A stretch of 34,636 nucleotides of DNA from JBGCEZ01 sp045106735 (lineage in GTDB: Bacteria; Planctomycetota; Phycisphaerae; Phycisphaerales; SM1A02), in assembly GCA_045106735.1 (NCBI GenBank), contig JBGCEZ010000054.1:1-34636 (forward strand), read 5' to 3'. The notes under the pieces were generated by a model. That model saw only the letters and a program-made list of their open reading frames with translations, had not been told where the DNA came from and did not search any database. This document shows, piece by piece, positions 16,279 to 24,042 of this stretch (positions are counted from its first letter, which is position 1; each line of letters opens with the position of its first letter). A program made the position numbers and the translations under genes.

Positions 16279-16660
16279 GGCCAGTCCCCTCCCTCGCATG
16301 CAGCGAGTCCCCCGAATTGGTGCGGAGCGTCAGCGAACCCCCTTCCCTGGAGCCCGTAGCTTCACAGCTTCGCCTCACCCCTCTTCGGTGCCGAGACTGC
16401 CTATCTTGAACCATGGACCCTCCCGATCGCCGAGGTTTGGCAACTTAGGGGGTTACGATTCGGAAGCGTTGTGGCTATCGGTCTTTACGGGCGATCCGGA
16501 CGGTCGGTTCTGCACGAACTGGGGTGCAAGTCGGCCACCGGCGTTGGTGGCCTTGGGGGGCGAGGTAGTCTGGGTTGATTGGCTATTTCAGACTACGTGC
16601 TTTGGGAAGTCGGGGATGAGGCGCCGGGAAGAGGCGTTTTCTGTTCGGTGGAGAATCGTC
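16279..16660. other. Intergenic leader region with three stem-loops
   Basis: No gene seen. Slightly less GC-rich than its surroundings. Three successive hairpins occur: TGCAC/GTGCA (16511-16528), GGCCACC/GGTGGCC (16533-16552), GTAGTCTG/CAGACTAC (16565-16596). The region lies upstream of the HTH-receiver gene on the minus strand, so it may contain its promoter and a structured leader, but I found no convincing -35/-10 pair. Confidence 0.45.
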
Positions 16661-16968
16661 CGGTTCATGCTGGACCGCTCTTGCCGAAATCCTGGAGCTG
16701 AGGCGTTCGGGCGGGGGTGTTCGGGCTGAGGCGTTCGGTCTGAGGCGTTCGGGCTGAGGTGTTCGGGCGGAGGTGCTCTGTCTGAGGCGTTCGGGCGGAT
16801 CCGCCTGAGTTGGGTTCCTCGTGCTGAACTGCTCGACGCAACCGCCTCTTGATGAAGTGCTCGTGCCGAACTGCTCGACCTGAACGCCGCTTGCTGAACG
16901 GCTGGTGTTCAACGGCTGGTGTTCAACTGCCTGTGCTCAACTGCCCTTGCCGAACCGACAGGTCGGAA
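16661..16968. repeat. 22-unit, 14-bp periodic degenerate array
   Basis: From 16661 to 16968 the sequence divides exactly into 22 consecutive 14-bp units with no indels. Examples are GCGTTCGGGCTGAG, GTGCTCGTGCCGAA, CTGCTCGACCTGAA and the adjacent identical pair CGGCTGGTGTTCAA. Most units end in GAA, CAA or GAG. The left half is richer in GCGTTCGGNCTGAG, the right half in CTGCTCGNNCTGAA. Fourteen is not a multiple of three, and the array lies between the tsaB stop and the HTH-receiver gene, so it is non-coding. Confidence 0.85.
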
Positions 16969-17008
16969 CTTCGGGGGCGGACGTGATCGTGTCGTTCCGC
17001 GACGCAGG

Positions 17009-17779
17009 TCAGCGGGCCGGAACGGGCGTGTCCGAGGACGGATCGCCGCCGTGTCGCTCATTCCAAATCGCCACCGCTTCTGGCGGGCCGGGATAGATGG
17101 GCAGCAGTTCCGCCGGCGGGGTCGGGCCAACGTCCGCGAACTGCGCGAGCCCGGCATCGAGGCAGGCCGCCGGGTCAAAGACGGGCGGAACAACGGGCCG
17201 GCCGGCAGCGGTTGCCGCGTCCCGCATGGCCGGCGGCAGGTGGTCGTCGCCAACCAAGGCGTCGGCCGAGGCCACATCAAAGTCAGACGCTGTTCCGCGC
17301 CGGGCGACGGCGGCGTCGCGGCGCCACGGAGTGGTCGGCCCCGAACGTTGGAGTGTTTCGACCCAGGCCCGTTCGCCCTTCGACCCCAGGGCCACGAGGA
17401 TCCGCCCACTGGCCGGAAGGCCGGGCGTTCCGGCGGCAACCACTTCGGCCGACGCCACACCGACGAGCCAGGTGGGCGTGGACAACGCGAGGGTGCGGGC
17501 GGTCGCCACGGCGATTCGGAGTCCGCTGAACCCGCCGGGTCCGATCGAAACGGCGACTCCCGCAAGGTCGGGTGGGGCGAGCTCCGCGCGAGCGAACAAC
17601 TCGGCGATTGCCGGCATGAGTCGGTCGTCGTGCCGGCGCGCCTCCGGGAAGAGCTCGATATGCCGCCGGCCGGCTGCATCTTGCACCGCGACGCCGCCCC
17701 GTCGCTGGGTGGTCTCGATGGCCAGCACCACGGGGGCGTCGGCCGAGTCGCGCTGGGATTGGGATGGGGCGGTGGACAC
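17009..17779 (-). CDS. tsaB: tRNA t6A biosynthesis protein TsaB
   Basis: A 256-residue ASKHA-fold protein, partner of TsaD in making threonylcarbamoyladenosine (t6A37) in ANN-decoding tRNAs. The N-terminal VLAIETTQRRGGVAV and the hallmark SIGPGGFSGLRIAVATAR match the family. The C-terminus ends with the typical PIYPGPPEAVAIW and a short disordered tail. No TsaD, TsaE or TsaC is in the window. The start is GTG at 17779, 17 codons before the conserved core, with no clear Shine-Dalgarno. About 90 bp separate it from the upstream gene on the same strand, so they may be cotranscribed. Confidence 0.9.
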   Translation of the reverse strand: MSTAPSQSQRDSADAPVVLAIETTQRRGGVAVQDAAGRRHIELFPEARRHDDRLMPAIAELFARAELAPPDLAGVAVSIGPGGFSGLRIAVATARTLALSTPTWLVGVASAEVVAAGTPGLPASGRILVALGSKGERAWVETLQRSGPTTPWRRDAAVARRGTASDFDVASADALVGDDHLPPAMRDAATAAGRPVVPPVFDPAACLDAGLAQFADVGPTPPAELLPIYPGPPEAVAIWNERHGGDPSSDTPVPAR

Positions 17780-17872
17780 GCAGACACCGTATCGGCCGAG
17801 CGGGCGGGGCGCACGGGCTGGCGGGATGGGCCCAACCTTGCCGGCGCCATCGACCTCCGTCGTGCGCGTGGG

Positions 17873-18517
17873 TCAGTCTGAGGCCCAGTCCGCGGCGTGA
17901 TCGACCACGCGTCCGTTGGCCGGGGCGAATGATCCGGCGGGAAGGCCGCTGCGTTCCGGCAGGCGGCTGCGAATCATCAGCACCCGCCGGTCCTCGTCCA
18001 GGACGACGGTGAGCAGGCCCGGGTCGTTCGGCGTCTCAAAGTGAACGTGCCCACCGGCCTTCGTCTGGGTCATCGGGATCGGAACCGTGCCGGTCAGTGA
18101 GCGGTGTTCGCCGGCCATCTCAAGCCAGGCTTCAAGCTGCATGCCCGAGTCGGTCGTGCGGACACTGGCCCGAAGCTCCACCCGCACGGTGCAGGAATCG
18201 GCGGTGCGTGCGTCCTGGGGTTCTGTTGCGGCGGTCGAACCAGCCGTCGATCCAGCCGTTGAACCAGCCGGCATCGCAGCGGTCGAATCCGCTTTCGTCG
18301 CAGCCGATGAATCGTTCGCCGGACCGGCCGCCGGGGCGGATGGGTCAAGCACGAGGGCGTTGGTCGATCGACCGAGATCGCCGCGGGCGACGAGGGCGGT
18401 CCACGAAAGGTGGAGCCCGGGGACGTCGGCCTGGGCCGCGGACGGCTTCTTCGTGTCGAGGCCAGGAGCGTCGGTGGCCACACTCCACTGTCGCCGGTTG
18501 ACCGGTGAAGCGCTCAT
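17873..18517 (-). CDS. Unknown protein coupled to a GbsR-like regulator
   Basis: A 214-residue protein I do not recognise. No signal peptide or membrane segment. A Ser/Ala/Thr-rich linker (residues about 62-105) contains a GSTA tetrapeptide repeat, again from a 12-bp repeat. The C-terminal half (CTVRVELRASVRTTDSGM, then LEAWLEMAGEHRSLTG, then HVHFETPND) looks like a beta-rich domain. The ATG at 18517 overlaps the upstream stop (ATGA) and has GGAGGTG at ideal distance, so translation is coupled to the regulator gene. It is probably controlled by, or acts with, that regulator. Confidence 0.7.
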   Translation of the reverse strand: MSASPVNRRQWSVATDAPGLDTKKPSAAQADVPGLHLSWTALVARGDLGRSTNALVLDPSAPAAGPANDSSAATKADSTAAMPAGSTAGSTAGSTAATEPQDARTADSCTVRVELRASVRTTDSGMQLEAWLEMAGEHRSLTGTVPIPMTQTKAGGHVHFETPNDPGLLTVVLDEDRRVLMIRSRLPERSGLPAGSFAPANGRVVDHAADWASD

Positions 18518-19326
18518 GCATCACCTCCGCTCAGCCGGCGGGCGACATCCGGGGCGCTCTCGCGGCCTTCGCCGAGGATCTGGGTGCAGACGGCGTCGGT
18601 CAGCATCATGAACCCCGTCAGCTCGTCAATGCGTTCATCGTGAAGGGCGATTCGCGAGTCGGCATCGGCCGCGTCAGCCGCATCGCGATCTCGCTCCGAA
18701 CTGACTTCGGCGGCCAGGTCGTTGACGCGGCACGAGCCGAGCTCGGAGAGCAGCGGGTCGAGTTCACGCTTCTTTCGTTGGGCCAGGATCGTGCGGAACA
18801 TCTGCCACACATCCTGTTCGGCCGTGAAGTATTCCTTGCGATCGCCCCGGAGGTGGACGCGGGTCACCAGCTCCCACTCCACGAGGCGACGAAGCGTCAT
18901 GGAGGCATTGCCTCGACTGATGCCAAGGGCTTCCATCACCTCGTCGGAGTTCCGTGGACCATCGGACATCAGAAGCAGGGCGTGGACTTCGGCCATCGTC
19001 CGGGAAATGCCCCAGGTGCTCGCCATCCGGCTCCACAGATCGACGAAGCGCTGGCGAGCGGCGGCGAGCCGAGGGTCGACCGGGATGGCCGGCTTGCCGG
19101 ACTGAGCTGGCTCGACCGGATCGGTCAGCTCACTCGGATCTGTTGGTTCGACGGCGCCGGCCTGTCCCGTCCGGGTCTGGGCCGCCATCGCGGCGGCGTC
19201 GGCCTCGCACGCCTTGGTGCCGTGGGCATCCGCGGCCAGGGTGCTGGCGGCGGACTGGGCCACTCCGGCCTGGAGGTCGGTGGGCAGATCGACGGGAAGA
19301 TCGGTGGGGAGTTCAGGGGTCGACAT
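18514..19326 (-). CDS. GbsR/MarR-family transcriptional regulator
   Basis: A 270-residue regulator. The first ~75 residues are low-complexity (LPTDLPVDLPTDL and Ala/Asp/Pro-rich). The conserved core, about residues 90-190, is GbsR-like: FVDLWSRMASTWGISRTMAE, then LLLMSDGPRNSDEVMEALGI, then SRGNASMTLRRLVEWELV as the recognition part, then GDRKEYFTAEQD. The C-terminal region is an Asp/Ala-rich helix. GbsR proteins control osmolyte genes in Bacillus; the effector here is unknown. The ATG at 19326 has AAGGA upstream. The gene overlaps its downstream partner by 4 bp. A palindrome next to its promoter suggests autoregulation. Confidence 0.85.
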   Translation of the reverse strand: MSTPELPTDLPVDLPTDLQAGVAQSAASTLAADAHGTKACEADAAAMAAQTRTGQAGAVEPTDPSELTDPVEPAQSGKPAIPVDPRLAAARQRFVDLWSRMASTWGISRTMAEVHALLLMSDGPRNSDEVMEALGISRGNASMTLRRLVEWELVTRVHLRGDRKEYFTAEQDVWQMFRTILAQRKKRELDPLLSELGSCRVNDLAAEVSSERDRDAADAADADSRIALHDERIDELTGFMMLTDAVCTQILGEGRESAPDVARRLSGGDA

Positions 19327-19348
19327 GGGGATCCTTCGGGGTGTGAAG

Positions 19349-19377
19349 GATATCGCGAACCACCCGCAATGAGTCAA
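19349..19377 (-). promoter_or_regulatory. Promoter candidate of the GbsR-like operon
   Basis: On the minus strand TTGACT (19372-19377, 5 of 6) is followed after 17 bp by GATATC (19349-19354), a weak -10; TATCCT with a 19-bp spacer is the alternative. The -35 match is good, the -10 poor, as is common for regulated promoters. The ATG is about 20 bp further on. Confidence 0.5.
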
Positions 19378-19380
19378 GTC

Positions 19381-19398
19381 TTTCAATCAGAATTGAAA
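19381..19398. promoter_or_regulatory. Palindromic operator candidate, TTTCAAT-N4-ATTGAAA
   Basis: A perfect 7-bp inverted repeat with a 4-bp spacer, AT-rich in a very GC-rich neighbourhood. It ends 3 bp before the -35 box of the GbsR-like gene. Size and symmetry suit a dimeric winged-helix regulator of the MarR/GbsR class. Autoregulation is the simplest reading. Confidence 0.6.
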
Positions 19399-20216
19399 CG
19401 ATTCGGCGCTCGCGTTCTCGACCTCGGGGGCCATGGGCTTCGGCGGGGACGGTCCGGCCGCTTCCGGCCGCCGGTAAGTCCTGCGCCCACCACGAACCCG
19501 ATTCGGTCAGGTTTGCGAGTTGTCCACCGAGATTGTGGAAGGAATGGGGGTGAAGCGGCCTTGGAGGGATGGGCATGTACCAGATTCCGCGTCGCAAAAA
19601 CGGCCGTTTTCGCCGCGTTTCCGCCGTGGGCGGCCGGTGGAAAAGGCGGCCCAGGCGGCGTACAGAAGTCCGGCCTGGCGGATGGACAGCTCAGCTCGCG
19701 CGACGGCCGCGGGCCGATCGATGCATCCGGCGCGGAGATCGCCCGGCATTGATCCGTCGTCTCGGCGTTGCCCCGGCGTCGTCCCGGCGTCGTCCCGGCG
19801 TCGTCCTGGCGTCGTTCCGGGGTCGTCCTGGCGTCGTCCTGGCGTCGTCCCGGCGTTGTCCCGACGTCGTCCTGGCGTCGTCCTGGTGTCGTCCTCGCGT
19901 CGCCTCGGCGTCGCCTCGGCGTCGCCACCGGCGTCCGAGCCTCGGCCACTCTCCGTCCGGCCCGGCCCGGGCGATTCGCCCCAAGTGAGCCCGAGTCGGC
20001 CCGAAAACTCGATTTCCGGCTGGTCTGTGCCTCTGGCGGTCTGTCTTGCTGGAACCGCTGGGAATGGCTAGCGTAGGCGTTTCACGAGCGAATCCTTCGG
20101 TTCGCCGACGTCCGTCCCCGGCGGCGTTTCGGCGGCGGCGGAGGGCTCGTGCGTGCCGCTTGACGGCGATTCGCCCGCCTGCGTTCCTTATTCCGCGCTC
20201 CTGGGAGCCCCTGCTC
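19399..20216. other. Long gene-free stretch containing the 11-bp array
   Basis: About 820 bp between the divergent GbsR-like and HTH-membrane genes. Apart from the array at 19756-19931, I see no coding signal: open frames here on both strands are repeat-driven and lack family motifs. The promoter of the plus-strand gene should lie near 20000-20200; only a weak match was seen (TTGCTG, 17 bp, TAGCGT near 20050). Confidence 0.55.
19756..19931. repeat. 16-unit, 11-bp tandem array
   Basis: Sixteen consecutive units of consensus GTCGTCCYGGC, fifteen of exactly 11 bp, the last 12 bp. Most copies differ by only one or two bases. The period is close to one DNA helical turn and is not a multiple of three. 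The array is in the intergenic gap between two divergently transcribed regulatory-type genes. Confidence 0.9.
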
Positions 20217-21041
20217 ATGGCCAAGATGTTCTACACCCTCGAGGAAGTCGCCGAAAAGCTCGGCAAGTCCGAGGATGACGTCCGTGACCTGGCGACCAGT
20301 GGTCAGCTGCAGGAATTCCGCGATCGCGACCGCCTCATGTTCAAGGTCGAGCAGGTCGACCTGCTCGCCGGGGGCGACGAGGACGTGGACGACTTCAAGC
20401 TCGAGCTCGAAGACACCGCCGTCGGCGGATCGGGCCTCGAATTGTCTGGCACCGGAATTCCGATGGCCGACACGTCGGGCGGGACTGGCATCTCGATCTT
20501 CGACACCGACCATGGCAACGAAGACAAGGATCCGATCGCGGCCCTCAGTGGCACCGGCGGTGACTTGGCCGGAGACAGCTTTGGCGACGAGCTTCAGCTT
20601 GAGGCCGTCGGTTCCGGCTCGGGTCTGCTCGACCTGACCCGCGAGAGCGATGACACGTCGCTCGGCGCCGAGCTCCTGGAAGAGGTCTACACCGGCGAGG
20701 ATCAAATCGAGATCCCGGCCAATGCGTCCGGCCTGTTCGAAGCGGCCCCCGCCGACATCGGCGAAGACATCGCCGGATCGGTGCCCCAGGGCATCGCCGC
20801 GGTTCCCATGATTGTGGACGCGTACGACGGCGGAGGCTCTGGTCTTGGCGTCGGCATGATGATCGGAGCGCTCGTCGCCCTGGTCTGCGTTGCCCTGATC
20901 GGCATCGTGGCCGTCACTGGCGCGACCCCGCAGCTCGCGATGATGTTCGCGGGCAACATGATGCTCTACGCCGGTGCACTGCTGCTGGCCACCATCATCT
21001 TTGGTGCCCTCGGATGGGTCATCGGCCGCGCTTCTGAGTAA
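20217..21041 (+). CDS. HTH-type N-terminus, acidic linker, two-helix membrane protein
   Basis: A 274-residue protein. Residues about 4-50 are an excisionase/MerR-like helix-turn-helix (FYTLEEVAEKLGKSEDDVRD, LMFKVEQVDLL). A long acidic Asp/Glu/Gly linker follows (about 55-205). The C-terminal ~65 residues contain two hydrophobic helices (MMIGALVALVCVALIGIVAV and MMLYAGALLLATIIFGALGW). A membrane-tethered DNA-binding or protein-protein adaptor is the likely reading; the target is unknown. The ATG at 20217 was chosen because GGGAG lies 10 nt upstream and the HTH starts there; the frame is open upstream. A strong hairpin follows. Confidence 0.75.
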   Translation: MAKMFYTLEEVAEKLGKSEDDVRDLATSGQLQEFRDRDRLMFKVEQVDLLAGGDEDVDDFKLELEDTAVGGSGLELSGTGIPMADTSGGTGISIFDTDHGNEDKDPIAALSGTGGDLAGDSFGDELQLEAVGSGSGLLDLTRESDDTSLGAELLEEVYTGEDQIEIPANASGLFEAAPADIGEDIAGSVPQGIAAVPMIVDAYDGGGSGLGVGMMIGALVALVCVALIGIVAVTGATPQLAMMFAGNMMLYAGALLLATIIFGALGWVIGRASE

Positions 21042-21096
21042 GCCGTCGATGCTGGCCGGCCGATGTGCCGGTCGCTTGACCAACTGAAACACTTCG

Positions 21097-21129
21097 CCGC
21101 GGGCGTTCGGGTCTTCCGGACGCCCGCGG
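21097..21129 (+). terminator. Strong hairpin after the HTH-membrane gene
   Basis: A 14-bp stem with one G-U pair (CCGCGGGCGTTCGG at 21097-21110, CCGGACGCCCGCGG at 21116-21129) and a GTCTT loop, 56 bp past the stop. No U tract follows, so it may act as a tract-less terminator or as an mRNA 3'-end stabiliser. Confidence 0.55.
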
Positions 21130-21227
21130 TGCGTTGACGGCATCGCGGGATGCGGCGAAGGTGCGTGGGACTCGCGGAATCGCGATGCGGTTTCGAACGG
21201 CCGACGATCATTGATCCTTCGATGTCG

Positions 21228-21290
21228 GTCGCCCGTCGCCCGTCGCCCGTCGCCCGTCGCCCGTCGCTCGTCGCTCGTCGCCCGTCGCTC
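21228..21290. repeat. Nine-unit 7-bp tandem repeat upstream of psd
   Basis: Nine consecutive 7-bp units, GTCGCCC or GTCGCTC, ending 35 bp before the psd start codon. The same heptamer, as its complement, appears in two other gaps (23584-23604 and 23966-23986). Confidence 0.85.
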
Positions 21291-21325
21291 GCCATCTGCC
21301 GCCTCGACCAATCCTGGATCCCCGC

Positions 21326-22027
21326 ATGCTGCTCACGCCCTACGGCTTTCGCGAATGGTCGATCATCACGCTGTTGTGTGCGGGGCTCGGGGCCGCGGCG
21401 TTTTGGCTTGGCGGATGGTGGGCCCTGATCCCGGTCGTGCTGGCGTGGGGGGCGCTGATGAGCTTCTTCCGTGATCCGCCGCGGCGGATTCGCACCGACC
21501 TCGGCCCCGGCATCATGTTGGCCCCAGCCGACGGTCGCATCAGCGCGATTGAGCCTCATGAGGTGCATCCGGCGACCGATGGCCCGGCTGTCGTCGTGCG
21601 GATCTACCTCAGCGTGCTCAATGTCCACGTCAATCGAATGCCGTGCGATGCAACGATCGTCAGCCTGGACCACGCTCCCGGGAAGTACCTGGATGTGCGA
21701 GATCCCGAGTCGGCCACGGTCAATGAGCACCTGGTCATGCGGATCAAGCGCACTGGCGACGGCGTGGCCGTTGGGGTCAAGCAGATCGCCGGCCTCGTGG
21801 CTCGCCGAATCGTGAATCCGAACGCTCCCGGGGATGCGTTCATCCGCGGGCAGCGGTACGGCATGATCAAGTTCGGGTCGACGACCGAGCTCATCGTCCC
21901 GGACGTTCCCGGCCTTGCGGTCCAGGTCAACGTCGGTGATGTGGTGCGGGGCGGCCTGACCGTGCTCGCCGATCTTCCGTTGCAAGGGGCGGCGTCGCCG
22001 GGAGACGCGGCGCCGGCCAACGCCTGA
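21326..22027 (+). CDS. psd: Phosphatidylserine decarboxylase, short (PSD-B-like) form
   Basis: A 233-residue proenzyme that makes phosphatidylethanolamine from phosphatidylserine at the membrane. Residues about 11-47 form two hydrophobic helices. Conserved parts are MSFFRDPPR (45-53), LAPADG (65-70), IYLSVLNVHVNRMP (93-106) and GQRYGMIKFGSTTEL (175-189). Self-cleavage between G184 and S185 would create the pyruvoyl group on the small C-terminal chain. Length and motifs fit the short form. A usual pssA partner is not next to it. Start ATG at 21326, with a weak Shine-Dalgarno. Confidence 0.92.
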   Translation: MLLTPYGFREWSIITLLCAGLGAAAFWLGGWWALIPVVLAWGALMSFFRDPPRRIRTDLGPGIMLAPADGRISAIEPHEVHPATDGPAVVVRIYLSVLNVHVNRMPCDATIVSLDHAPGKYLDVRDPESATVNEHLVMRIKRTGDGVAVGVKQIAGLVARRIVNPNAPGDAFIRGQRYGMIKFGSTTELIVPDVPGLAVQVNVGDVVRGGLTVLADLPLQGAASPGDAAPANA

Positions 22028-22176
22028 ACTCGGGGGGTTTTCGGACCGACTCGTCCCGTTCGCATTGCGCAGGGTGCGGTCGACGAGCGCGGGTGGAGGA
22101 TGTGGGCGTCGCCATCCGAACCGGCTTTCTCGTGCCACGGTGAACGATCACCCCGGTTCGAGCGGATGTTCGGAGC

Positions 22177-22605
22177 ATGGCACTCATCGTCTCGTCGCGT
22201 CGATCATCCTCCGCCCGCCGCCCCGCGAAAAAGCGCCGAAGCGGTTCTCGCCGATCTGGCGGCGTGGCCGCGGCCGCTCGCCGAGCCCACCGCGGGTTTG
22301 GGCGTTGGATGGCGGCCATCAACGGCGCCGCCCTCGTGTCGATCCTGGGCATCCTGCACTTGCTGGGTCCGGCCCCCCGCTTCCAGCCGGATGCCTTCTG
22401 GGTTGGCCGGCATGTGGTGAGCGTTCGATTCGCCCTCTTCGCCCTCATGGTCGCGGCGGCGTGTTTGATCGTGTCGATTCTGCTGCGGACCCAGCGGCTG
22501 GTGGTGGTCGGCGCCTGGGCCCTCGCAGCGACCGCGGGCGGATGGATGTTTTCGGACCGAATCCAGGTGATCGCTGAGCAAGTCTGGGCCCGGTTCTCCG
22601 GCTGA
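22177..22605 (+). CDS. Small basic membrane protein, unknown
   Basis: A 142-residue protein I do not recognise. About 45 Arg/Ser/Lys-rich residues precede three hydrophobic helices (INGAALVSILGILHLL, FALFALMVAAACLIVSILL, LVVVGAWALAATAGGWMF). The basic N-terminus is likely cytosolic. It lies 150 bp after psd on the same strand. The start ATG at 22177 has a GGAG very close, so the true start could be an internal codon such as M45. Confidence 0.55.
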   Translation: MALIVSSRRSSSARRPAKKRRSGSRRSGGVAAAARRAHRGFGRWMAAINGAALVSILGILHLLGPAPRFQPDAFWVGRHVVSVRFALFALMVAAACLIVSILLRTQRLVVVGAWALAATAGGWMFSDRIQVIAEQVWARFSG

Positions 22606-22871
22606 TTCGTGGCCGCTTTCTGGCCGCCCGCCGGCCGTTCGCCGGCCGCTCGCCAGTTGATTGGCCACGCGGCGACCACGATGGAGTCGGGTTTGGGGGA
22701 GGGAACGGTCCATCGATTGGACCCCGTGAAAGCCCCTCAAGGCTCCTGCAGCCCCGATCGCGCGGTGGTTCAGGCAAGCCGCGTGGCGTGCGCGTGTCCC
22801 CGCGCGGTGCAACTGCGCGTTCGCCGGCCCTCCGCATCAAGACGCGCCGATCGTGCGCCGATGAATCCTCC

Positions 22872-23585
22872 ATGGCAGGACTCATGGGCATGCTTCGGGG
22901 ATCGAACGACGGGCAGATGCGGGCCGATGTTGCGGCACTCTGCCGGCGTTTGATGGATGCGCGCCGACCGGTCGAAATCGAGCCGGTGCGGGCCGCCGAC
23001 GCCGCGGGTCGCATGTTCTCCATCATCGAGCGGATCGACCGCGACGGCATCGTGATCTCGCGTCCGTCGGGGCCGGGGGCGCATCGCTCACTGATCGCCT
23101 TCGCGTCGTACACGCTGGTGCTTCCGGACGGGGCGCGGGCGATCGCGGTCGACGTCAAGATGCTGGCGCGCACCAAGCTCAAGGGCGGGCAGAACTCAAC
23201 GCTCTTCTGCTACAAGGTTTCGCTGCCGACGAACCCGCGCGAGATCGCGCGAAGCGATGAACAGCGTTCGCTCGTGGGCGCGGACATGAGCTGCGAGGCG
23301 ACGATCCGGGCCATCGGACATGCCCAGCCCATGTTCGGCGTGATCGAGCGGCTCACGCCGGGCGAGGTGATGATCCGATGTCGCACGGCCGTCGCGCTGC
23401 CAGCGGGAGCATCGGTGCACATTGATGCTGCCCTGCCGCATCCGGTCGGCGATCTCGCCGAAGTCGGCGCGATCTCATCGATCGAGCCCGGAAAGGACGC
23501 GCAGGGCCCGCTGCTCCACGTGAAGTTCCTCGAGCCGGTGGAGCGGATCGCGAACGCACTGGCGGAGCGACGCAAAGCTGGATGA
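22872..23585 (+). CDS. Unknown protein, possibly PilZ/YcgR-like
   Basis: A 237-residue cytosolic protein. It appears to contain two beta-rich halves: residues about 25-125 (RMFSIIERIDRDGIVISRPS, AFASYTLVLPDG) and about 125-230 (CEATIRAIGHAQPMFGVIERL, VHIDAALPHPV, GPLLHVKFLEP). This layout resembles YcgR-N plus PilZ proteins, but the PilZ c-di-GMP motifs (RxxxR and D/NxSxxG) are not clear; the region NPREIARSDEQR is the best candidate. Either a degenerate PilZ or an unrelated two-barrel protein. The ATG at 22872 was chosen over 22788 because the upstream part is low-complexity. Confidence 0.5.
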   Translation: MAGLMGMLRGSNDGQMRADVAALCRRLMDARRPVEIEPVRAADAAGRMFSIIERIDRDGIVISRPSGPGAHRSLIAFASYTLVLPDGARAIAVDVKMLARTKLKGGQNSTLFCYKVSLPTNPREIARSDEQRSLVGADMSCEATIRAIGHAQPMFGVIERLTPGEVMIRCRTAVALPAGASVHIDAALPHPVGDLAEVGAISSIEPGKDAQGPLLHVKFLEPVERIANALAERRKAG

Positions 23586-23604
23586 CGGGCGACGGGCGAC
23601 GGCG
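23584..23604. repeat. Three 7-bp units (GACGGGC type)
   Basis: GACGGGC, GACGGGC, GACGGCG, starting inside the stop codon of the preceding gene. Same heptamer family as 21228-21290, opposite orientation. Confidence 0.7.
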
Positions 23605-23709
23605 CGTGCTCGGCGAGGGAATCGCCGGGGATCGATTGAGGTTGGCCGGGCGTGGTCGAGATTGCTCGGGGCGGCCCGCCACTGCCGGTGATCGTCGACC
23701 CCGCGCCGC

Positions 23710-23898
23710 TCAGCGGATGACCAGCGTCAGGCCGAGCGAAATCGCCGCGGCGATGAGGACGATGACGGCCGGGACCAACGCGAATTTCCACGCGCCGCGA
23801 TGTTCGTCCTTGGCCTGCCGCACGCCACACTCTGGGCAGATCGACTGAATCTTCAGGACGTCATGGCCGCAATGGTCGCATTGATCGGTCTTGGTCAT
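23710..23898 (-). CDS. Small zinc-ribbon, single-helix membrane protein
   Basis: A 62-residue protein. A zinc ribbon with two CxxC pairs (CDHCGH at 7-12, CPECGV at 21-26) is followed by a charged stretch and one C-terminal transmembrane helix (LVPAVIVLIAAAISLGLTLVI). Similar zinc-ribbon plus helix designs occur at 7203 and 31701 in this window. Role unknown; a small membrane adaptor is possible. Start ATG at 23898. Confidence 0.7.
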   Translation of the reverse strand: MTKTDQCDHCGHDVLKIQSICPECGVRQAKDEHRGAWKFALVPAVIVLIAAAISLGLTLVIR

Positions 23899-23937
23899 GA
23901 TCGGTCTCGGGCTTCCGACGATCCCATTTGCTCGGTG

Positions 23938-23986
23938 ACGGCTGCGGCTGCGGCTGCGGCTGAGCGGGCGACGGGCGATGGGCGAC
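23938..23986. repeat. 6-bp and 7-bp tandem units side by side
   Basis: GCTGCG repeats (23941-23962) run into three GGGCGAC-type units (23966-23986). It lies between two minus-strand genes. The heptamer matches the arrays at 21228 and 23584. Confidence 0.7.
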
Positions 23987-24042
23987 GATGAACGGGCGGC
24001 ACGCCTCGGGCAGCCGGCGACGGGCGACCGCGTCAGCCTCGG

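Noticed and set aside
16661..16968. CRISPR array
   Set aside because: Units are contiguous with no spacers and repeats are too short and degenerate; no cas genes nearby.
19383..19949. Minus-strand coding region over the 11-bp array
   Set aside because: Repeat translation gives an 11-residue Arg/Asp/Thr/Gly repeat that arises from the array; no start signal or family match.
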